A DNA stretch of 58,610 nt from Bryobacterales bacterium (GTDB taxonomy: Bacteria > Acidobacteriota > Terriglobia > Bryobacterales > UBA6623): NCBI GenBank assembly GCA_028819255.1, contig JAPPMB010000021.1:1-58610 (forward strand), in the 5' to 3' direction. The notes under the pieces were generated by a model. It was not told the DNA's origin, ran no database searches, and saw nothing but the letters and a program-made list of their open reading frames with translations. The position numbers were made by a program, and so were the translations under genes. This document shows, piece by piece, positions 55,801 through 58,610 of the stretch; position 1 is the first letter of the stretch, and each line of letters starts with the position of its first letter.

Positions 55801-58610
55801 ATGGCGTGGACGGCGGGCGTGGGCCGGAGCCACTTCCAGTGCCGCACGGGCGTCGAGTTCAGCGATCGCGCTTCGCTGGAGGAGCAGCTGGACGTGGTGA
55901 GCCGGGACGCCGTGGCGGCGCCCCCCGCAGGGAAGATCGCATTTCTATATACCGGCCAGGGAAGCCAGTGGGCGGGGATGGGCCGGGAGCTCTATGAGAC
56001 CGAGCCGGTCTTCAGGACGGTCCTGGACCGGTGCGAGGAGGTGTTCCGCGCAGAGCGCGGGAGATCGCTCCTGGCCGTGATGTTCGAGGATGCAGAGCGG
56101 CTGGACCGGACGGAATGGACGCAGCCCGCGTTGTACGCCCTGGAGACCGGGCTGACCGCGTTGTGGGCGAGCGTGGGAGTGCGTCCCGAGATCGTCGTGG
56201 GGCACAGCGTGGGAGAGATCGCGGCAGCGGCAGCCGCGGGCGCCTTCGACGTCGAGACCGGGATGCGGTTTGCCGCGCGCCGGGGCGCGATCATGGGCTC
56301 GCTTCCCGACGAAGGTGCCATGGCGGTGGTGTTTGCCTCGCGCGAGAGGATGCCATCCGCGTTCGGAGGCGAGGTGTCGCTGGCAGCGGACAACGGCGCA
56401 CACCAGGTTGTGAGCGGGCCGGAGACCGAGGTCGAGGCACTCCTGAAGACCTTCGAAGAGGACGGTATCCGGGTGGACCGTCTCCGGACCAGCCACGCCT
56501 TCCACAGCGCACTGATGGATCCAGTGCTGGCGGACTTGGAGGCAGCGGCACCGGCGGTCTCGGCACCTTCGGTGCGGTTGGTGGGCAACGTGAGCGGGCG
56601 CGTGATGGACAGCGCCCCCGACGGGGCGTACTGGCGGCGCCACGCGCGCGAGCCGGTCCAGTTCGCAATGGCGGTGCGGACGCTGGCGACACTGGAGGCG
56701 GGGCTCCTGTTGGAGATTGGGCCCCACGGCGTGCTGGGGCCGATGGCGGCGCTGGCCTGGCCGCACACCGATGCGCCAGCCGTGATTCCGAGCCAGCGGC
56801 GCGGCGTGAGCGGGGGCTTTGTCGGCGCGGTCGCAGGCGCCTACGAGGCGGGCCTCGACATTGCCTTCGAAGGTCTGTTTGCAGGGGAGCGGCGGCGGCG
56901 GCGGGTTTCGCTGCCCACGTATCCCTTCCAGCGGGAGCGATTCTGGATCCCTCCGTTGCCGCGCCGGCAGTCCGGGACGGGGAATGTGCTCCTCGGAATC
57001 CGACGGGATTCCCCGGATGGCGAGCACTCCTTCGAGCGAGAGCTGCACAGCCGCGATCCGGCGTGGCTCGCGGACCACCGAGTGTTCGGCGATGTGCTTG
57101 CGCCGGGTGCGCTCTACGCGGCCCAGGTGATTGAAGCACTTCGCGAAACGCAACGCGAACTTCCCGTCGTCCTCGAAGAGACTGCGATCAGCCGCCCACT
57201 GGTGTTGTCGGAAGACGAAGGCCGGCTGGTCCAGGTGGTTGTCGGCGAAGACGGCGGCTGGAGGGTCGTCAGCAGGGAGGAACAGGATCGATGGGAGACG
57301 CACGCCGAAGGCCGCTGGGCACAGCACGCGGCAGCTTCATCCGAGCCGGCAGACCTCGGCGCCTTGAAAGCGGGCCATGCGCAGACGGACATGGAGGCGG
57401 GGAATCTCGAGCTGCTCCTGGGCGCCACCGGAATCGCGTACGGGCCGGCGTTCGGCGGTCTGGCCCGAGTCTGGTCAGGCTCCGGCGAGGCGCTGGGCGA
57501 GGTGCTGCTGCCGGCGGGAACGGAAAAGCAGGGGCTGCTCGTGCATCCGGCACTGCTCGACGCCTGTTTCCAGGTTCTGGGGGGGATCCCGGAATCGGAC
57601 GGAGCCGGGGGCACATGGCTGCCGATTGGCTGGGACCGTTTCGTCCTGCGCGACGCACTGCCGGAGCGCCTCTACTGCCGGGCAGTCGACCGCGGCGAGG
57701 TCAGCCAGACGCGCAAGGCCGATTTCCGGCTCTACACGGACACGGGCGAGGAGCTGGCGCGCATCGAGGGCTTCGCGCTCAGACGCGCGACCCGGACGGC
57801 CTTGTCGGGTGGCCGGGTGGTGGAGGCGCTGCACGAGGTGGTGTGGCGCGAGGGGGCCTCAGTGGGACTGCTGCAGGCGGACTTCCTGGCTGCGCCGCAG
57901 AAGATCAAGTCCGGCTTGGGAGCGCCGGACCGGTACCTCGAGGCAGAGGGCCGCGACAGGGCCTCGCTCACCGAACTGGGGCGCGAGCTGGGGCGTGAGG
58001 CACGCCGGCTGCTTCTGCGAGGATTCCGGGAGCTCGGATGGGAGCCCGTGCCGGGAGCCCGTTTCGAGACTGACGAGCTGCGCCGCCGCCTGAGGGTGAC
58101 CGGCGATCACGGGCGGCTGTTCGGCCGGTTGCTGTCGGTGCTGGAGGAGATGGAGCTCCTCGTTCGGGAGCCGGCTGGCGGCTGGCGCGTGGCAATCGCG
58201 CCGCAAGCGCCAGCGAAGCCCGAGGCGGGACTGTCCGACTCCCAAGCCAAGTCCATCGAGCTGGACGTGCTTCGCCGCTGTGGGGAGTCGCTCGCCGACG
58301 TGCTCCGCGGCCGCGCCGACGCGCTGGACCTGCTGTTCGCCGGCGAGCCGGGAGCGGCGAGGCTATACCGCGAGTCGACCGTAGCGCGGGCAGTGAACCG
58401 GATGGTCGCCGACGCCGCGCGGGCAGCGGTCGCAGGGCTGCCGGAAGGCCGTCCGCTGCGGGTGATCGAGGTTGGCGCGGGGACCGGGGCGACCACCGCC
58501 GCCCTCCTGGACGTCCTGCCGGCCGAGCGGACCGAATACACCTTCACCGACATCTCGACCGGCTTCTTCCCGGACGCGGAGCGGGAGTTCGGCGAGCGGG
58601 GCGCCGGCCT
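4888..58610 (+). CDS. Giant multimodular type I polyketide synthase, 3' end outside window
   Basis: One frame runs from ATG 4888 to the window edge without a stop: at least 17,907 codons. It contains nine KS, nine AT, eight DH, eight cMT (the last cut), two ER, seven KR and eight ACP domains. All nine KS starts (4930, 7930, 15208, 22522, 28921, 35281, 41653, 48010 and 54364) share codon phase. The KS begins 11 residues after the start, with no N-terminal docking helix, so this is the first subunit and module 1 acts as loader. The 4888 ATG is the first start after an in-frame TAA at 4873; no good ribosome site precedes it, but TAAGAT at 4873-4878 could be a -10 box for a nearly leaderless transcript. 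The established giant PKS MLSA1 of mycolactone is about 51 kb; this gene is longer and unfinished. Predicted product: a polyketide methylated at every extender. Confidence 0.95.
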   Translation, partial: MASTDVRSPSAPVAIVGMACRFPGGAGLESFRTLLRAGGDAVVEGEPGSGQGRIGGLFPDVRSPPDPRRFAAFVEDPYLFDAAFFGISDNEARLMDPQHRLLLEVSWHALENAAIAPGNLAGTRTGVFAGIGDSGYRECVPPDETATIYAAIGNSLSAAIGRIAYSLGLQGPALAVDTASSSSLVAVHQAILALERGEADLALAGGVNLILSPTRTEAFANAGMLADDGRCRSFAAAAQGYVRGEGCGIVVLEPLDRAVAAGRRILGVIRGSAVNQDGASIGLTAPNGRAQTRLIEEALERAGWAPSDVDYLEGHGSGTPLGDPVEVAAALEVYGRGRSRNHPLLLGSVKTNVGHLEEAAGIAGLIKLVLALEEGVIPGQIHFDEPNPRIAWGELAVRVVTKPTHLSRGEGRRMRGAVSSFGLSGTNVHVLVEEYPGREDAEEEQGRARILPLSAKTPEALGRLAGRYRSWLTDGTEARLRGLAWTATVGRTHFGVRAGLVFRDTAELRSALLEVEAGERATHSEPSPKVAFVFPARCEPWIGMGRMLYASEAAVRDALDHCDALFREECGTRLLPLMFGDDGAAGKLSTTFWTQPALYALGCALAAFWREAGIRPSAVLGCGVGEVAAAHAAGMVGLEDGLRFAIERGRLMAPLSSGDGMGAVFLTAGEAADRIPELGGGMEAGCLSVASDNGLHQVLSGSRGPLARVLGRLEAQGVRTVLFPTSEAARSALTNPILDAIERAGEAMDPGPGSVPFVSSRTGRVVRGPEDLDRKYWRSQIRPVHFATAVGTLSELGIRILLDFGPRGRTSRSALGAWPVDAPAPLVAPTLSGPSGSDEGAFSAIARVWEAGAPVRLSDRFGGDRPRPVSAPRYPFERRRYRVDGPEDGSGKAERVGSGFLGANVSPPLRIGSLQALLLREARSLARLDEPPAPETGFFELGLESLQIVELRNRLNRALGGRYTVSQAEMFAHSNAALLAAHVVDRLGTPAQWKEPLRTRERSATRVPRRDPVAVVGIGCRFPGGGGVDEFWRSLAEGRDLVTRGRPDGALPGEGRGGGGGRESKPWGAYLPELDRFDAEFFRIAPREAELMDPQQRLLLEVSWEAIEDAGIAPGGLRGSRTGVYAAMFTNDYQSLVAETPPGLYRSTGSSFSAAIGRIAYTLGLEGPAIAMDTACSGSLVALHQAVASLERGEVDLALAGGVNTILTSQLTEAFTVAGILAPDGRCKTFDATADGYVRGEGCGILVLERLSDARAGGRRVLGLILGSAVNQDGASAGLTAPNGHAQERVIREALERAGVEPASVDYLEAHGSGTPIGDPIELEAAASAYGKAREAERPLLVGSVKTNIGHLEAAAGVAGVIKVLLSMRAGLIPGHLHFKQPNPRLDWKNLPLAVVREATHWAESGRPRRAAVSSFGYSGTNAHIVLEAPREAKREQKKPKRAVRVLPLSGASAGAVRELARRHLRHLRRASRETSWLADAAWTAGTGRSHLGRRAAVAFRDAASLGSGLRGIAEAEGAVGAAPGGPVAFLYTGQGSQWAGMGRELYETEPVFRAVMDRCEEVFRAERGASLLDVILEDSERLDRTEWTQPALYALESSLTALWRSVGIRPDVVFGHSVGEIAAAAAAGAFDLETGMRFATRRGALMGSLPAGGAMAAVFASPDRVRDALWERVALAADNGAHQVVSGQSDAVASLAEELAKAGIRVNTLRTSHAFHSALMDPVLEELEAAAPEASEPSVCLVSNLSGRVLEGAPDGRYWRRQARRPVQCATAVRTLAALKAGLLLEIGPHGVLGPMAALAWPGSETPTVISSQQRNGSGNGDFVGAVAGLYQAGLDIAFEGLFVGERRCRVSLPTYPFQGEPYWAPTHAHRPEPEAGHALLGVQRDSPDGRHSFQRHLYSSDPAWLADHRVFGEVVAPGALYAAQVSEALRETHHGIPVVVEETSITRPLVWSNDEARLVQVVLCEDRSWKVVSRDAGGRWETHAEGRWADLAAEASGPVDFSVLNRGLTQVDVEEGYLELRAAGLDFGSAFRGLVRLWSGPGEALGEVLLPAGRDHETLLAHPAVLGACFQVLEGIRELAGAGGAWLPTGWDRFVLRDALPDRIFCRALERGEDGGARRADLWLYKETGEEVACIEGLALRRTSRTALSGHRVEDALFEVVWRQGKEVGPREPSFLAGPREIGSSLQALDGYLEAEGRDRASLVALGHELEREARRQLLRGFQDLGWEPGPGDRFETDELRRRLRVTGDQRRLFGRLLTVLEEMKFLELEPSGAWRVAAVPGPSPGPGTGSADTESESIELGLLRRCGASLAKVLRGRADALDLLFSGEPGAANLYRESPVMRAVNRMVADGVRTAVGGLPDGRPLRVIEIGAGTGATTSAILDVLPDGRTEYTFTDVSTAFFPDAERRFGERGADLRFLGLDIERDPADQGFVPHGYDLVIAANVLHATRDLGETLTHCRRLLAPSGVLVAVEDVSRKVWLDLIFGLLPGWWRFRDRYRSDYALVPTAVWRQALADTGFLGTSFVEVPTGPLVILARGPSEVQAIPGRYVLAGTGAFAEALEGELRNRGQEVATGPVDGQRTSWGSFFKELDGEVPLRGVVHLEGVRRDARELSTADLAEDVEEIGTSALALVQGMSDAGVSPANGTWFVSRGGQVLGRERSGALPGALLWGFTSVVDLEHGDLTPRLLDLDPEALPSAGTLADELLFPDGETRVARRQGGRLVARLTRFNPRVELPEDGRWRWAADPNGALDAVRLENASEDPGPGEVRVRIEAAGVNFHDVMVGMQVVDSDQRLGGELCGRVVAVGEGVREPRVGDRVAGFASGAFGPEAIARAECVAPTPPGHSAVELATIPIAFVTAELAFARSGLEKGARVLIHAGTGGVGHAAIRLAQAAGLEVYATASKPKQEHLRSLGVRAVFDSRSTAFGEEILEATGGAGVAMVLNSFSGEGHIEASLSCLAPGGCFVELGKRNIRSAGEMATARPDVRYRILALDRLMREKPERLGRVLRSVMERVGSGEFEPLPFNRWPLAEAGAALTELQAARHTGKVVLVPSPLAAGRLRGDRSYLVAGGLAGIGLDVARWLAETGAGAIVLNGRSQPDAHASMRISELREAGAEVRIEIADVTDPDGVAGMIERIDAELPPLAGVIHSVEDLADAALMNQDLERFERVLAPKVVEAWRLHRATLDRELDLFVLFSGLTGVVGKPGQANCAAANAFLDQLARHRRALGLPGQAIAWGAWSGAGEAEKHPGRTAPRGARLDDESIAPDHAIQALARLVREDVGTSVVASLDWSALPERTPWLADVMGGDEIRSSVDPNDLLSRLRALAPGDFTRELIRFLQEQVVEILRLRSAPSPSAGFFELGMDSLMAVELRNRLNRALQETYVVSHTAVIDHPDIARLAEHLAGELPGVSQEVPRARALPAARRRDDERIAIIGMACRFPGAPDAEAFRAKLRSGADMVTKGRPDGLFVNDETEAARPFGAYVEGLDRFDAGFFRIAPVEAELLDPQQRMLLETSWAALEDAGIAPGGLRGSRTGVYGGFMASDYQEVLARAADDPSTNIYRSTGIAASTAVGRVAFALGLEGPAITVDTACSSSLVALHQAAAALRAGEADLVLAGGVNAILTATATRIFGDAGMLAADGRCKTFDAAADGYVRGEGCGMVVMKRLADAEAAGDRILAVVLGSAVNQDGASAGLTVPNGPAQERVIEEALARAGVDAASVDYLEAHGTGTELGDPVEVAAAAAVYGRGRSPDRPLLIGSVKTNVGHLEAAAGVAGLIKTVFAIQSGVIPQHLHFERPNPRMNWEELPVLVTSEATPWPESERPRRAAVSSFGFSGTNAHVVIEGYAEQREPPRVWVSALPESARDAPGPLTVGPRRHRLLPLSAKSEDALRHLADRYRAALSEDLPLADLAWTASVGRSHFRYRSGLVYSDRASLSERLEAVRQRAVPLAHEGPVAFLYTGQGSQWVGMGRQLYETEPVFRAVLDRCEGVFRAERGASLLQVMFEEPGGQRLGRTEWTQPALYALQSGLTALWVSVGVRPDVVFGHSVGEIAAAAAAGAFDLETGMRFATRRGALMGSLPDGGAMAAVFASPERVRDALGGTGVRVALAADNGAHQVVSGPRDVVAALSEELADAGIRVDSLRTSHAFHCALMDPVLAQLEAAAPEASEPSVRLVSDVSGRVLDSAPDGVYWRRQAREPVQFAKAVQTLVALEAGLLLEIGPHAVLGPMAALAWSGSEAPTPISSQQRNGNGNRDFVGAVASAYEAGLDVAFEGLFAGERRRRISLPAYPFERERYWTSPSQRAGSVAGHALLGLRRDSPDGEHSFERKLHSRDPAWLADHRVLGEVVAPGALYAVQVNEALRETHRELPVVLHETSVTRPLVLSGDEGRLVQVVLGKDRTWKIVSRDGGSRWETHAEGRWAHFAGAEGPPADLGAWKTRLAPVDADFAWGLAGLEYGPAFRGLVRVWSGSAEAVGEVLLPPGMDYGRLLAHPALLDACFQVLGGIEALAGAGGAWLPIGWDRFVLRDALPDHVFCRALDRGDRRGTRRANLWLYRDTGEEVACIEGFALRRASRIDLSGFRVEDSLHEVVWREGAEVGLREADFLAGPQEVKAGLGALDGYFEAEGRDGASLTALGRELEREARRQLLSGFRELGWEPEPGNRFETDELRRRLMVTGDHGRLFGRLLTVLEEPGLLQREPSGGWCVAAMPEPPAEREAGPTDTEAESIEMGVLRRCGASLAEVLRGRADALDLLFGGDPGAARLYRESPAIRAVNRMVAEGVRTAVGGLPAGRQLRVIEIGAGTGATTSAVLDVLPAGRAEYTFTDVSTAFFPDAERRLGERGADLRYLGLDIELDPADQGFALHGYDLVIAANVLHATRDLGEALAHCRSLLAPSGVLVAVEDTIRKAWLDLTFGLLPGWWRFRDGYRSDYALVPTEVWRQALTDTGFVGTSFVEVPTGPLVILARGPSEVQAEPGRFVLAGTGAFAEALQAELRKRGQEVVSGPGDGRRTAWRSFLEGLDGEAPLRGVVHLEGVRRDARKLSTAELAEDAEEIGAGALALVQGMSDAGVSPENGMWFVTRGGQVIGRERSGALPGAMLWGFVSVVDLEHGDLAPRLLDLDPEVLPSVGTLADELLFPDGETRVARRQGARLVARLSRFDGRVVLPVDGRWRWAAAPSGALDAVRVEDASEDPGPGEVRVRLEAAGVNFHDVMVGMQVVDADQPLGSELCGRVVEVGEGVRGLQAGDRVAGFAPGAFGPEVITRADCVVPSPPGHSAPQLATVPVASVTAELAFADSGLGKGARVLIHAGTGGVGHAAIRWAQAAGLEVYATASAPKQEYLRSLGIRRVFDSRSTAFGEEILEATGGAGVAMVLNSLSGEGFIEASLSCLAPGGSFVELGKRNIRSVGEMAADRPDVRYRILALDRLMREEPQRLGQVLRSVMERVGSGELEPLPFTRWPLAETGAALAELQAARHTGKLVLVPSPLAGGRLRGDRSYLVTGGLGGIGLEVARWLAEAGAGAIVLNGRRQPDTHARALISELRERGAEVRIEIADVTDPDGVAGMLGRTDSELPPLAGVIHSVGELADAALTNQDWERFERVVGPKMLGAWRLHRATLDRELDLFVLFSSLVGVVGGPGQANYAAANAFLDQLARHRRALGLPGQAIAWGTWSGVGEAKEHRERIATRRSQLGEKWIAPGQGVRALARLVREDVATSVVGSLDWSALPVRTPWLEEVTGRSEIRSSADSGDLPRRLLGLARGERREELIRFLQEQVVLILRLRSAPSPSAGFFELGMDSLMAVELRSRLNRAFREAFVLSNTAVFDHPDIARLAEHLAGKLAGVAPKASRARALPAVRRRDGERVAIVGMACRFPGAPDADAFWSQIRSGADSVTRGRPDRLFVDAETEAARPFGAYVEGLDRFDAGFFRIAPVEAELLDPQQRMLLETSWAALEDAGIAPDGLHGSRTGVYGGVCGHDYESLVATHRDVPSASLYRSTGVSASAAVGRVAFALGLEGPAITVDTACSSSLVALHQAAAALRAGEADLALAGGVNAILTSTDTRTFADAGMLAADGRCKTFDAAADGFVRGEGCGMVVLKRLADAEAAGDPILAVLLGSAVNQDGASAGLTVPNGPAQERVIEEALARAGVEASTVDYLEAHGTGTELGDPVEVAAAAAVYGRGRSPDRPLLIGSVKTNVGHLEAAAGVAGLIKAVLAIRSGVIPQHLHFERPNPRMNWEELPVRVTSEATPWPEAERPRRAAVSSFGYSGTNAHVVIEGYGEEREPPRVVVPELPESGEAAPGPEVDTPRRHRLLPLSAKSGDVLRRLADRYRAALSKDIPLADVAWTAGVGRSHFRHRCGLVFSDRASLEEQLAVVRQGAVTSPPEGPVAFLYTGQGSQWEGMGRELYETEPVFRAVLDRCEEVFRAERDASLLEVMFEEPGGRRLARTEWTQPALYALQGGLTALWASVGVRPDVIFGHSAGEIAAAAAAGAFDLENGMRFAMRRGALMGSLPDGGAMAAVFASPGRVRDALREGVELAADNGAHQVVSGPRDAVAALGEELAEAGIRLDSLRTSHAFHSALMDPVLSELEAAAPEASEPSVRLVSDVTGRVLESAPDGAYWRRQAREPVQFGAAVRTLAALEARLLVEIGPHGVLGPMAALAWPGSETPTAISSQWRAGSGDFIGAVAGAYEAGLDISFEGLFVGERRCRVSLPAYPFRGERYWISPSPRLETEPGHSLLGVQRDSPNGEQSFERQLRGQDPAWLADHRLRGEVVAPAALYVAQVSEALRETDRELPVVLEETAIMRPLVLSGDEGRLVQVVLGEDGAWRVVSRNGGGRWRTHAEGRWAPVAGAASESADLGALQTSLTQAGADFEWDLAGLEYGPAFRGLGRIWSGSGEALGEVLLPAGLDHRDLLAHPALLDACFRVLGGISEWGGAGETWLPIGWDRLVLRDALPERVFCRALDRGEGGETRKADFWLYTETGGELARIEGLTLRRASGTALSGDRVEQMLHEVVWRQGEAVGLREADFLAGPEEIESRQGALDGYFEAEGRDGESLAALGRELERESRRQLLGGFRELGWEPSTGDRFETEELRRRLRVTEDHGRLFNRLLAVLEEMGLLGREPDGGWFVAAAQEPPAEAEAGLTDSEAESIELGVLRRCGESLAEVLRGRVDPVDLLFGGDPGAASLYRDSPAARAMNRMVADAVSTAVAGLPQGRQLRVIEIGAGTGETTSALLDVLPAGQTEYTFTDISTDSFPDADRRFGERGVDLRLRALDIERSPVDQGFALHGYDLVIATNVLHATRDLGETLSNCRSLLAPSGVLVAVEETVQREWLDLTVGLLPSWWRFQDGYRSDYALVPSPVWRRALKDAGFGGTSLVDVSPGALLILARGPSEVRTQRGLFVLAGGSEVGAELANELNRRGSRVVEGPAEGDRQAWRAFFESLPGALPLQGVAYLGGVRRDGAELSAQELQAELEEVGGDALTLVQGMSDAGVSPLGGTWFVTRGGQVIDRERSGALAGALLWGFASVVDLEHGDLAPHLLDLDPESPPSAGALADELLFADRETRIARRGGARLVARLTRLAGRAESRSDRRGNGSPESAPGGVRLRKDRTYLITGGLGGIGLEVARWLAGAGAGAIVLNGRRSADAAAAAVVAELRQGGTEVRTEIADVTDPEAVTGMLARIDAELPPLAGVIHSVGSLADSALTNQDWERFESVLGPKVLGAWRLHRATLERDLDLFILFSALAGVLGNSGQANYAAANAFLDQLARHRRALGLPGQAIAWGPWSDTGQAEEHRARIATQLARYGEEWIAPKQGIRALERLVIEDVGTSVVASVNWSVLPVQAPWLAEVTGRGAHTSADRDDQLIGQAADRLLPQLWGLPSEQRRDELVRFLQEQLAQILHLRSTPSPLAGFFELGMDSLMAVELRNRLNQIFRKAFVLSNTAVFDHPDIARLAEHLARELDGVASDAPPASALPAVRPRDEERIAIIGMACRFPGAPDRETFWAQLRSGADLVTRGRPDGLFVDAETEASRDFGGYVEGLDRFDASFFRIAPVEAELLDPQQRMLLETSWAALEDAGIAPDRLRGSRTGVYGGISTNDYQVHVGESVDDLSPTLYRSTGVTFSAAIGRIAFALGLEGPAITVDTACSSSLVALHQAASALRQGEADLALAGGVNAILRSSFTRLFKNAGMLASDGRCKTFDASADGFVRGEGCGMVVLKRLSDAEAAGDRILAVVLGSAVNQDGASAGFTVPNGPAQERVITEALARAGVEASTVDYLEAHGTGTELGDPVEVAAAASVYGRGRSPDRPLLIGSVKTNVGHLEAAAGVAGLIKAVLAIRSGVIPQHLHFERPNPRMDWEALPVRVTSERTPWPLVERPGRAAISSFGYSGTNAHVLIEGYVEEREPPRIAVPALPASAPRDPAPQTDVSRRHRLLPLSAKSEDALRQLAGRYQAILAGDVSLADMAWTAGAGRSHFPYRSGAVFTDRASLEEQLEAVRQGAAVSPADGGTAFLYTGQGSQWVNMGRDLYESEPVFRAVLDRCEDVFRAERGRSLLTVIFEDAERLDRTEWTQPALYAIESGLTALWASVGVRPDVVFGHSVGEIAAAAAAGAIDLEGGMRFATRRGALMGSLPAGGMMAAVFAAPERVASELDGAVCLAADNGTHQVVSGQEAEIEALLKTFEEEGLRVDRLRTSHAFHSALMDPVLAELEAAAPAASVPSVRMVSDVSGQVLEGAPDGAYWRRQAREPVQFATAVRTLANLETGLLLEIGPHGVLGPMAALGWPHTEPPAVIPSQRRDGNGDFVGAVAGAYEAGLDIAFEGLFVGERRRRVSLPAYPFQRDRFWTAPSPRRQSETGHALLGAQRDSPDGEHSFERRLRSRDPAWLADHRVFGAVVAPGALYAAQVSEALRETHHELPVVLEETSIIRPLVLSGDAGRVVQVVLGEERAWKVVSRDSGGRWETHAEGRWAPLAADASEAADLGSMKAGLVEADVEDGKLGLAAGATGIVYGPAFRGLIRLWSGSGERLGEVLLPAGVDHRSLLAHPALLDACFQVLGGIRAMPGPGGAWLPIGWDRFVLREALPDRVFCRALERGGGGETRKADLWLYTETGEELARIEGFALRRATRRALTGDWVAEALHEVVWREGSAVGLREAGFLAGPQEIESGLGTLAGYLEAEGRDGASLAALERELERMSRRQLLRGFRELGWEPRPGDRFETDELRRRLSVTEDHGRLFARFLTVLEEMGVLGRDSAGGRLVAAAPEPPAKPEGEPTDSGAESIELDVLLRCGASLAEVLRGRADAVDLLFGSEPGAANLYRDSPAARAVNRMVADGVRTAVAGLPAGRPLRVIEIGAGTGATTSALLDVLPDDRTEYMFTDISTGFFSAAERRFAEQGVNLRFVPLDIERDPADQGFALHGYDLVIAANVLHATRDLGRALAHCRRLLAPSGVLVAVEETARREWLDMTFGLLPGWWRFRDAYRSDHALVPPSVWRQALRDAGFLGMSLVEAGSGPLLILARGPSEVGAEGGLFVLAGEGEMGAELAEELDRRGSRAVEGPARGDRQAWRAFFESLPGVLPLWGVAYLGGLRRDGSELLTREFQAELEAVGGGALALVQGMSDAGVSPVHGTWFVTRGGQVIDRERTGALAGAALWGFASVVDLEHGDLTPRLLDLDPASPPSVGTLADELLFPDGETRIARRDGARLVARLTRFAGRAGSPAHTGRGEVRLRGDRTYLITGGLGGIGLEVARWLAEAGAGSVVLNGRRPPDEAAAAGVAELRKGSAEVRIEIADVTDAEAVAGMLGRIDAELPPLAGVIHSVGTLADAALTNQDWARFERVLGPKALGAWRLHRATLDRKLDLFVLFSSLAGVIGSKGQANHAAANSFLDQLARHRRALGLPAQAVAWGAWSGIGEAEEQRERVATQLARRGEEWIAPEQGIRALARLVREDVGTSVVASVDWAALPLRAPWLAEVVGREEHRHSAAADDLPRQLRELAPEERREELIRFLGEQLVQILRLRSAPSPSAGFFELGMDSLMAVELRNRLNRAFRDAFVVSNTAVFDHPDIARLAEHLAGKLAGVSPETPRARALPAVRRRDDERIAIVGMACRFPGAPDAEAFWERLRSGADLVTRGRPDGLFVDAETEAARPFGAYVEGLDRFDAGFFRIAPVEAELLDPQQRMLLETSWAALEDAGIAPDGLRGSRTGVYGGVCGHDYEALVATLGGDDPSTSLYRSTGIAASTAVGRVAFALGLEGPAITVDTACSSSLVALHQASGALRHGEADLVLAGGVNAILTSSFTRIFTDAGMLAADGRCKTFDAAADGYVRGEGCGMVVLKRLVDAEASGDRILAVLLGSAVNQDGASAGLTVPNGPAQERSIEEALGRAGVEASTVDYLEAHGTGTELGDPVEVEAAAAVYGRGRSPDRPLLIGSVKTNVGHLEAAAGVAGLIKAVLAIRSGVIPPHLHFERPNPRMDWEELPVRVTSEATRWPEAERPRRAAVSSFGFSGTNAHAVIEEYAREREVPRVKVPALLGSGADAPVLQTDVPRRHRLLPLAAKSEDALRQLAGRYRTAVLADTPLADMAWTAGVGRTHFPHRSGLVFTDRASLQAQLEVVRQDAAASPAAGKIAFLYTGQGSQWAGMGRELYETEPVFRAVLDRCEEVFRSERGRSLLAVMFQDAERLDRTEWTQPALYALESALTALWASVGVRPDIVFGHSAGEIAAAAAAGAFDVETGMRFATRRASLMGSLPEGGAMAAVFASHGSVSAALDGVVSLAADNGAHQVVSGPDAEIEALLNAFSEDGVQAESLSVSHAFHSALMDPVLAELEAEAPEASEPSVRFVSDVTGRVLEGVPDGAYWRRQAREPVQFATAVRTLAALEAGLLLEIGPHAVLGPMAALAWPQTDVPTAIPSQRRGGNGDFIGAVAVAYEAGLDIAFEGLFVGERRRRVALPAYPFQRERYWISTSLIPQPAAGHALLGVLRDSPDGEFSFERQLHRRDPAWLPDYRVFGQVLAPGALYAAQVGEALRETRHDLPFVLGETAITRPLVLSDDGGRTVQVVVGEDRRWRVVSRDAEGRWETHAEGRWNPLAEAAPPPADLGALKEGLAQADVDFESDLVGFEYGPAFRGLGRLWSGPGEALGEVLLPAGTDSQSLLAHPALLDACFQVQGRIPELAGAAGTWLPIGWERFVLHDALPDRVFCRALDRGAGGETRTADVWLYRSTGEELARIEGFALGRASRAALVRDQLEEALHEVVWRDGAAVGLRDADFLAGPQEIESGLESVDGYFEAEGRDGASVAALGRELERESRRCLLGALGELGWEPRPGDRFETDELRRRLRVTGDHGRLFARFLSLMEEMGLLGRDPAGGWFVATAPDLPSESDTGPTDSEGDSIELALLRRCGESLAEVLRGRADALDLLFGGEPGAASLFRDSPAARAMNRMVADGIRTAVAGLPDGRPLRVIEIGAGTGATTSALLEVLPAGSTRYTFTDISTGFFPDAERRFGERGVDFRFLGLDIERDPADQGFALHGFDLVIAANVLHATRDLGETLDHCRRLLAPSGVLVAVEETARKEWLDLTFGLLPGWWRSRDAYRSDYALIPPPVWRQALTDAGFGCASLVEAPSGALLILARGPSEVVSDSGLFVLAGESELGAELAEELDRRGSRAVEGPVDGDRPAWRAFFESLPGVLSLRGVAYLGGVRRDGPDLSTMELQADLEVVCAGVLAMVQGMSDAGVSPVNGTWFVTRGGQVIDRERSGALAGAALWGFASVVDLEHGDLRPRLLDLDPAAPPSAATLADELLWPDRETRIARRDGARLVARLTRLAGRADFPSRPGKFGSADPCPDEVRLRGDRSYLITGGLGGIGLEVARWLAGAGAGAVVVNGRRAPDTAAAAAIEQLREGGAEVRIEIADVTAPEAVARMLQRIDAELPPLAGVIHSVGALADAALTNQDWERFERVLGPKVLGAWRLHRATLDRELDLFVLFSSLAGVVGSPGQANHAAANSFLDQLARHRRALGLPAQAVAWGAWSDIGEAEEHRERIATRLAGYGEEWMDPEQGIRALARLVREDVGAGVVARFDWSALPSRAPWIEELAGREEDRSSADRDDLLKRLRGLPPSGRRDELIRFLGQQLVQILRLRSAPSPSTGFFELGMDSLMAVELRNRLNRAFRDAFVVSNTAVFDHPDIERLAEHLADKLAGVSPDVSRLRASPAARRRDDERIAIVGMACRFPGAPDAEAFREQLRCGADLVTQGRPDGLFVDAETEAARPFGAYVEGLDGFDAGFFRIAPVEAELLDPQQRMLLETSWAALEDAGIAPDGLRGSRTAVYGGVASSDYQALVAGLGGDPSTNIYRSTGIAASTAVGRVAFALGLEGPAVTVDTACSSSLVALHQAAGAIRQGEADLALAGGVNAILTSTATRIFADAGMLAADGRCKTFDAAADGYVRGEGCGMVVLKRLADAEAAGDRILAVLLGSAVNQDGASAGLTVPNGPAQERVIEEALARAGVDAASVDYLEAHGTGTELGDPVEVAAAAAVYGRGRSPDRPLLVGSVKTNVGHLEAAAGAAGLIKTVLAIRSGMIPRHLHFERPNPRMDWGELPVRVTSQATPWPEAERPRRAAVSSFGYSGTNAHVVIEGYAEEREPPRVEIAALPVSATDGAGPQTGSRPHRVLPLSAKSEGALRQLADRYRAALSGDVPLADMAWTAGAGRSHFRHRSGLVFSDRASLEEQLEAARQGAVASPSQGPVAFLYTGQGSQWAGMGRELYGTEPVFRAVLDRCEAVFRAERGRSLLAVMFEDSSGRIERTEWTQPALYALESGLTALWASVGVRPDIVFGHSVGEIAAAAAAGAIDVETGMRFAARRGALMGSLPADGMMAAVFASPERVASELDGTACLAADNGTHQVVSGPKSEIEALLKTLEEDGLRADRLRTSHAHHSALMDPVLAELEAAAPKAAAPSLRLVSGASGRALESAPDGAYWRCQAREPVQFATAVRTLAALEARLLLEIGPGSVLGPMAALAWPRGDVPAVIPSQRRGGNGDFVAAVAGAYEAGLDIAFEGLFAGERRRRVSLPSYPFQRERHWIPPSLRRPSETAHTLLGGQRDSPDGEHSFERQLHRRDPAWLADHRVFGEVVAPGALYAAQVGEALRETHHDLPVVLAETAITRPLVLSGDEGRVVQVVLGQDRAWTVVSKDAGGRWETHAEGRWARLAAATSEPADLRALQAGLTQVDVEARYLELGRDATGLAYGPAFRGLTRLWSGSGEALGEVLLPAGTDHGRLLAHPALLDACFQVLAGIRGLAETGGTWLPIGWNRFVLHDALPDRVFCRALDHGEEAATRRADLWLYAKTGEELARFEGFALRRASRTALSDHRLEERLHEVVWREGAAVGLREADFLAGPEEIGSCLEASDGYLEAEGRDGASLAAMERELERESRWHLLRGFRELGWKPRTGDRFETDELRRRLRVTEDHGRLFSRLLTMLDGMGILGREPAGGWLVAAVPEAPAELGAELSGPETQSVELGLLRRCGGALAEVLRGRVDAVDLLVGGEPGAESLYRDSPIARAVNRMVADGVRAAVVGLPEGRTLRVIEIGAGTGATTSALLSVLPAGRAEYTFTDISADSFPDAERRFGERDVDLRFRALDIERDPTDQGFTRHAYDLVVATSVLHLTRDLGQTLAHCRRLLAPSGVLVAVEETARKEWLDLTVGLLPGWWRYRDAYRSDHPLVRPPVWRQALRDAGFGAASLTELPSGALLILARGPSEVGAEGGLFVLAGESEVGADLAEELDRRGSRVVEGPADGDRQAWRGFFESLPVSLALRGVAYLGGIRWSGAELSARELEAELEAVGAGALALVQGMADAGVSPVNGTWFVTRGGQVIDLERSGELAGALLWGFAGVVELEHGDLTPRLLDLDPQSPPSAGTLADELLFPDRETRIARRGGARLVARLTRFSGREGSSADSGRGEVRLRGDRSYLVTGGLGGLGVEVARWLAEAGAGAIVLNGRRPANAAAEAAVAELRKGGADVRIEIADVTDAEAVAGMLRRIDAELPPLAGVIHSVGALADAALTNQDWARFERVLGPKVLGAWRLHRATLDRELDLFVLFSSLAGVIGNPGQANYAAASAFLDQLARHRRALGLPGQAVAWGPWSGVGEAEERRERIGMQLASAEEWIAPRQGIRALAWLLQEDVGTSVVASVDWSALPLRAPWLAEVARRREDHTSAHRDDLLKRLRGLAPGERRDELARFLGEQLVQILRLRSAPSPSAGFFELGMDSLMAVELRNRLNRAFRDAFVLSNTAIFDHPDIARLAEHLAGKLGGASPEAPPVRALPAVRHRGDERVAIVGMACRFPGAPDADAFWERLRSGADLVTRGRPDGLFVDAETAAARLFGAYVAGLDGFDAGFFRIAPVEAEFLDPQQRMLLETSWAALEDAGIAADGLRGSRTGVYGGVSTSDYQELAGGFVDEPSANLYRATGATPSAAVGRVAFALGLEGPAVTVDTACSSSLVALHQAAAALRQGETDLVLAGGVNAILTSTVTRMFTDAGMLAADGRCKTFDAAADGYVRGEGCGMVVLKRLADAEAAGDRIHAVLLGSAVNQDGASAGLTVPNGPAQERVIEEALARAGVEAFSVDYLEAHGTGTELGDPVEVEAAAAVYGRGRSPDRPLLIGSVKTNVGHLEAAAGVAGLIKAVLAIRSGVIPRHLHFERPNPRMDWAELPVRVTSETTRWPEADRPRRAAVSSFGYSGTNAHVVIEGYPDERQLPRIEVPALQASAADDPVPQGDTLRRHRLLPLSAKSEDALRQLAGRYRGALQADMPLADMAWTASVGRSHFPHRSGIVFQSKGELSTQLEALERTGAQAVPIGAVAFLYTGQGSQWAGMGLELYETEPVFRAVMDRCEEVFRAERGRSLLAVMFEDSGRLDRTEWAQPALYALQSGLTALWASVGVRPAIVFGHSVGEIAAAAAAGAFDLETGMRFAARRGALMGSLPEEGAMAAVFASHDRVSSALVDEVSLAADNAAHQVVSGPKEGIDALLKTFRDDGIRVETLRTSHAFHSALMDPVLAELETAAPRASAPSLRLVSNVTGRVLEGAPDGAYWRRQAREPVQFARAVRTLAALKAGLLLEIGPHGVLAPTAALGWPHTEAPTVIPSQRCGGSGDFVGAVAGAYVAGIDIAFEGLFVGERRRRVSLPAYPFQRERYWISPSLRRQPEAGHPLLGVQRDSPEGGISFERQLHSRDPAWLADHRVFGEVVAPAALYAVQLTEALREIHHELPVVLEGTAITVPLVLSGEESRLVQVALSEDRSWRVVSRSEGAQWQTHAEGRWARLVPAAPESADLGALKAGLAEVDVEARYLELDRDDSGLVYGPAFRGVVRLWSGPREALGQVLLPTGMDRPGLLAHPALLDACFQALGGIREVAEPDGTLLPIGWDRFILHEALPDRVFCRLLGRGEAEGICRADLWLYRETGEELARVEGLRLKRASRLAVSRHRIDETLHEVVWREGAALGFRGAEFLAEPRVIESVLGALDEYLEAEGPDRASLLALGQDLELESRRQLLSGFRELGWEPRTGDRFETNELRRRLRVTGDHSRLFRRFLTVMEEMGILGRDPAGGWFVADAPEPPSESEGRPIDDGSIELALLRRCGESLAEVLRGRADALDLLYGLEPGAASLYRNSPAPRALNRMVADAVRTAVAGLPEGRPLRVIEIGAGTGATTSALWEVLPAGWTEYTFTDISAGFFPDAEREFGARGVELRLRVLDIERDPADQGFVTHCYDLAIATNVLHATRDMGRTLAHCRLLLAPSGVLVAVEETARNTWLDLTFGLLPGWWRFGDAYRSDYPLIPPPVWRQALTDAGLEGTSLVEMPSGALLILARGPSEVGAESGLVVLAGESEVGAELADELDRRGSRVVAGPVRGDRQAWRVFFESLPGALAPRAVAYLGGVRRDGPELSTRGLQADLEAVVAGALGLVQGMSDAGVSPVSGTWFVTRGGQVIDRERSGALAGASLWGFASVVELEHGDLTPRLLDLDPESPPSAATLADELLNPDRETRIARRRGARLVARLARLSGRERGAEESVPDEVRLRGDRSYLITGGLGGVGLEVAQWLAEAGAGAIILNGRRPPEEDAAARVSELGAGSADVRIEIADVTDPEAVAGMLGRIDAELPPLAGVIHSVGTLADAALTNQDWERFERVLGPKVLGAWRLHRATLDRELDLFVLFSSLAGVVGSPGQANHAAANAFLDQLARHRRALGLPGQAIAWGAWSGIGEAEEQRERIVAHLARYGENWIVPEQGIRALARIVREDVASSVVAAVDWSAIPLRTPWLAEVAGRGEDRRIAAPNDLTKRLQGLSPEERRQELVRFLQELLVQILRLRSAPSASAGFYELGMDSLMAVELRNRLNRALPEPSVVSNTAVFDHPDIERLAEHLAGKLAGVSAQEPRVRALPTVRRHTEERIAIVGMACRFPGAPDPETFWTQLRSGADLVTRGRPDGLFVDAETEAARPFGAYVEGLDRFDAGFFRIAPVEAELLDPQQRMLLETSWEALEDAGIAPDGLRGSRTGVYGGVSTIDFQTLLAGRVGGPGTNVYKATGATPSAAVGRVAFALGLEGPAITVDTACSSSLVALHQAAAALRAGEADLALAGGVNAILRVQSTDLLAEAGMLAADGRCRTFSAEADGFVRGEGCGMVVLKRLADAEAAGDRVLAVVLGSAVNQDGASAGFTVPNGPAQERVIEEALARAGVEASSVDYLEAHGTGTELGDPVEVAAAASVYGRDRSPDRPLLLGSVKTNVGHLEAAAGVAGLIKAVLAMRSGVIPRHLHFERPNPRMNWGKLPVRVTSEATEWPEAERPRRAAVSSFGYSGTNAHVVIEGYAAEYRPPRIESGAPAAAATQDVGLQTGSRRRHRLLPLSAKSEGALRELAGRYRTALSGEMSLADMAWTAGVGRSHFQCRTGVEFSDRASLEEQLDVVSRDAVAAPPAGKIAFLYTGQGSQWAGMGRELYETEPVFRTVLDRCEEVFRAERGRSLLAVMFEDAERLDRTEWTQPALYALETGLTALWASVGVRPEIVVGHSVGEIAAAAAAGAFDVETGMRFAARRGAIMGSLPDEGAMAVVFASRERMPSAFGGEVSLAADNGAHQVVSGPETEVEALLKTFEEDGIRVDRLRTSHAFHSALMDPVLADLEAAAPAVSAPSVRLVGNVSGRVMDSAPDGAYWRRHAREPVQFAMAVRTLATLEAGLLLEIGPHGVLGPMAALAWPHTDAPAVIPSQRRGVSGGFVGAVAGAYEAGLDIAFEGLFAGERRRRRVSLPTYPFQRERFWIPPLPRRQSGTGNVLLGIRRDSPDGEHSFERELHSRDPAWLADHRVFGDVLAPGALYAAQVIEALRETQRELPVVLEETAISRPLVLSEDEGRLVQVVVGEDGGWRVVSREEQDRWETHAEGRWAQHAAASSEPADLGALKAGHAQTDMEAGNLELLLGATGIAYGPAFGGLARVWSGSGEALGEVLLPAGTEKQGLLVHPALLDACFQVLGGIPESDGAGGTWLPIGWDRFVLRDALPERLYCRAVDRGEVSQTRKADFRLYTDTGEELARIEGFALRRATRTALSGGRVVEALHEVVWREGASVGLLQADFLAAPQKIKSGLGAPDRYLEAEGRDRASLTELGRELGREARRLLLRGFRELGWEPVPGARFETDELRRRLRVTGDHGRLFGRLLSVLEEMELLVREPAGGWRVAIAPQAPAKPEAGLSDSQAKSIELDVLRRCGESLADVLRGRADALDLLFAGEPGAARLYRESTVARAVNRMVADAARAAVAGLPEGRPLRVIEVGAGTGATTAALLDVLPAERTEYTFTDISTGFFPDAEREFGERGAG
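4921..7851 (+). other. PKS module 1: degenerate loading module, KS(Ser)-AT(dead)-ACP
   Basis: KS1 spans 4921-6189, AT1 about 6472-7340 and ACP1 about 7621-7851. The KS active-site motif reads DTASSSSL, with Ser (5425-5427) in place of Cys. The histidine motifs survive as EGHGSGT and KTNVGHL, so decarboxylation of a bound acyl group is conceivable but condensation is not. AT1 has GCGVGE where GHSVGE is expected; the Ser is Gly at 6754-6756. It has also lost GQGSQ (now FPARCEP region) and the HAFH histidine (now SEAAR). The ACP keeps its phosphopantetheine Ser in GLESL (7720-7722). Starter transfer must come from elsewhere, such as a trans AT or ligase, an upstream enzyme, or direct priming. 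It is more divergent from the other modules than they are from each other. Confidence 0.85.
7918..15120 (+). other. PKS module 2: KS-AT-DH(inactive)-cMT-ER-KR(inactive)-ACP
   Basis: KS2 7918-9174 has Cys at 8413 (DTACSGSL). AT2 9463-10296 has GHSVGE (Ser 9739) and HAFHS, the malonyl-type signature. DH2 about 10516-11340 keeps its His (10615, HxxxGxxxxP), but the catalytic Asp of LLDACFQ is Gly (11092-11094) and YGPAF has become FGSAF. cMT2 about 11340-12510 has the SAM motif EIGAGTG. A structural half-KR follows, then ER2 about 13117-14064 with [11 protein letters not shown]2 about 14083-14640 has AGGLAGIG instead of TGGLGGIG, Ser to Gly (14497) and Tyr to Cys (14536). ACP2 Ser is at 15004. 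With KR and DH dead, the ER has no substrate; the predicted unit is alpha-methyl-beta-keto. Confidence 0.85.
15202..22440 (+). other. PKS module 3: KS-AT-DH-cMT-ER-KR-ACP, fully reducing
   Basis: KS3 15202-16449 has Cys at 15688. AT3 16774-17610 has GHSVGE (Ser 17056) and HAFHC, a malonyl-type with a Ser-to-Cys change after the motif. DH3 17842-18660 has His 17938 and Asp 18406 (LLDACFQ). cMT3 about 18660-19830 carries EIGAGTG. ER3 about 20430-21370 has HAGTGGVGH and, like ER2, Val where the stereo-determining Tyr of the NFRDV region usually lies; by the established ER rule this suggests a 2R methyl. KR3 about 21400-21955 is the only KR here with intact TGGLGGIG, Ser 21811, Tyr 21850 and Asn (YAAAN), and it keeps the second Asp of the LDD motif (LAD), so B-type is likely. 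ACP3 Ser is at 22318. The predicted unit is a saturated methyl-branched methylene. Confidence 0.88.
22516..28845 (+). other. PKS module 4: KS-AT-DH-cMT-KR(Ser to Ala)-ACP
   Basis: KS4 22516-23763 has Cys at 23002. AT4 24088-24920 has GHSAGE (Ser 24370) and HAFHS. DH4 25141-25960 has His 25237 and Asp 25705, but the DxxxQ Gln is Arg (25717) and HRLRG replaces HRVFG. cMT4 about 25960-27115 has EIGAGTGE. No ER is present: the half-KR passes straight into KR4 (about 27775-28310). KR4 has TGGLGGIG and Tyr 28225, but its catalytic Ser is Ala (28186-28188, FSALAG). ACP4 Ser is at 28717; the linker before it is a few residues longer than in other modules. Without the Ser, ketoreduction should be weak or absent, so the likely unit is alpha-methyl-beta-keto. 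Confidence 0.85.
28915..35205 (+). other. PKS module 5: KS-AT-DH-cMT-KR(Tyr to His)-ACP
   Basis: KS5 28915-30162 has Cys at 29401. AT5 about 30484-31310 has GHSVGE (Ser 30763) and HAFHS. DH5 31534-32360 is intact (His 31630, Asp 32113, YGPAF). cMT5 about 32370-33510 carries EIGAGTG and the ANVLHAT strand. KR5 about 34165-34710 has TGGLGGIG and catalytic Ser (34570), but the catalytic Tyr is His (34609-34611, QANHAAAN). ACP5 Ser is at 35077. The DH is intact although the KR that should feed it is altered, so this is a key module for testing whether a His-type KR works. Confidence 0.85.
35275..41577 (+). other. PKS module 6: KS-AT-DH(His to Tyr)-cMT-KR(Tyr to His)-ACP
   Basis: KS6 35275-36522 has Cys at 35764. 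AT6 about 36850-37680 has GHSAGE (Ser 37126) and HAFHS. DH6 37897-38720 has lost its catalytic His: the motif reads [11 protein letters not shown] with Tyr at 37993-37995; Asp 38461 remains. cMT6 about 38730-39870 has EIGAGTG. KR6 about 40540-41080 has TGGLGGIG and Ser 40942, but His in place of Tyr (40981-40983). Its KR tail ([18 protein letters not shown]) matches module 5, suggesting shared ancestry or conversion. ACP6 Ser is at 41449. Expected unit: beta-keto if KR6 is dead, beta-hydroxy if it works, since DH6 cannot dehydrate. Confidence 0.85.
41647..47935 (+). other. PKS module 7: KS-AT-DH-cMT-KR(Asn to Ser)-ACP
   Basis: KS7 41647-42894 has Cys at 42133. AT7 43219-44050 has GHSVGE (Ser 43495), but the specificity motif is HAHH, not HAFH (Phe to His at 43789-43791). 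DH7 44269-45090 is intact (His 44362, Asp 44845). cMT7 about 45095-46245 has EIGAGTG with a variant strand ATSVLHL. KR7 about 46900-47440 has TGGLGGLG, Ser 47302 and Tyr 47341, but the tetrad Asn is Ser (47353-47355, YAAAS). ACP7 Ser is at 47806. KR7 is the least damaged after KR3 and may be active, which with DH7 would give a methyl-substituted double bond. Confidence 0.83.
48004..54290 (+). other. PKS module 8: KS-AT-DH-cMT-KR(Tyr to His)-ACP
   Basis: KS8 48004-49251 has Cys at 48490. AT8 49579-50410 has GHSVGE (Ser 49852) and HAFHS. DH8 50626-51450 is intact (His 50719, Asp 51202). cMT8 about 51455-52605 has EIGAGTG; its strand reads [10 protein letters not shown]8 about 53245-53785 has TGGLGGVG and Ser 53653, but His replaces Tyr (53692-53694). 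The KR tail ([18 protein letters not shown]) differs from modules 5 and 6, so the His change either arose separately or was moved on a short tract. ACP8 Ser is at 54160 in GFYELGMDS. Like module 5, an intact DH follows an altered KR. Confidence 0.85.
54358..58610 (+). other. PKS module 9 (partial): KS-AT-DH-cMT...
   Basis: KS9 54358-55605 has Cys at 54844. AT9 about 55930-56760 has GHSVGE (Ser 56206) and HAFHS. DH9 about 56980-57810 is intact (His 57076, Asp 57559), with GNVLLG instead of GHALLG at its start. cMT9 begins near 57815, carries EVGAGTG, and is cut by the window edge. Whether an ER, KR and ACP follow, how many modules remain and how the chain is released cannot be seen. Confidence 0.85.

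Larger units (their letters stand above)
15208..58610 (+). repeat. Tandem long repeats formed by PKS modules
   Basis: KS-to-KS distances are 7278 and 7314 bp for modules 2 and 3 (with ER), then 6399, 6360, 6372, 6357 and 6354 bp for modules 4-8. Long stretches of KS, AT, cMT and KR are nearly identical between copies, including synonymous positions in many blocks. This points to recent duplication or ongoing gene conversion. Such repeats are prone to collapse or expansion both in vivo and in assembly. Confidence 0.85.

Noticed and set aside
15208..58610. CRISPR-like regularly spaced repeats
   Set aside because: The repeats are whole coding modules of 6.4-7.3 kb, not short repeat-spacer units.
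4888..58610. Trans-AT type PKS
   Set aside because: Each extension module carries its own AT with catalytic motifs; only the loading AT is dead.

Overview
The window is GC-rich bacterial DNA with two parts. Positions 1 to about 3.4 kb are a patchwork of small accessory genes and remnants. Positions 3.7-58.6 kb hold an alpha/beta hydrolase gene followed by one enormous type I modular polyketide synthase (PKS) gene that starts at 4888 and runs off the right edge without a stop. I see no rRNA, ribosomal protein or other marker, so taxonomy stays open. Base composition, cis-AT modules and cMT-rich architecture would fit an actinobacterium, a myxobacterium or a similar PKS-rich phylum.

Left part (1-3582): a tRNA-like element (94-170, minus), a small GIY-YIG-like protein (238-534), a 58-residue coiled-coil protein too short for usual gene finders (666-842, minus), a trypsin-like serine protease fragment missing its catalytic His region (1350-2102), a tRNA-Trp (2183-2256, minus) and an IS1595/ISXO2-type transposase whose frame reads through into the tRNA gene (2169-3374, minus). 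This looks like a mobile or phage-derived region with decaying parts.

Right part (3715-58610): the hydrolase (3715-4647) and, after a 240-bp gap with interleaved inverted repeats, the PKS. Nine ketosynthases lie in one uninterrupted frame of at least 17,907 codons. Module 1 is a KS-AT-ACP loading-type module whose KS Cys is Ser and whose AT has lost its catalytic Ser and His. Modules 2 and 3 are KS-AT-DH-cMT-ER-KR-ACP. Modules 4-8 are KS-AT-DH-cMT-KR-ACP in units of about 6.36-6.40 kb. Module 9 is cut in its cMT.

Every extension module pairs a malonyl-type AT with a C-methyltransferase, so the predicted chain carries a methyl branch at every extender unit. Only KR3 has the complete Ser-Tyr-Asn set. 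KR5, KR6 and KR8 have Tyr-to-His, KR4 has Ser-to-Ala, KR2 has lost both Ser and Tyr, and KR7 has Asn-to-Ser. DH2 and DH6 have also lost catalytic residues. The product is therefore either a highly C-methylated, keto-rich chain, or the His-type KRs work in a non-standard way and the chain is a methylated polyene/polyol. Release and tailoring genes must lie to the right of the window; the hydrolase upstream is a candidate accessory enzyme.
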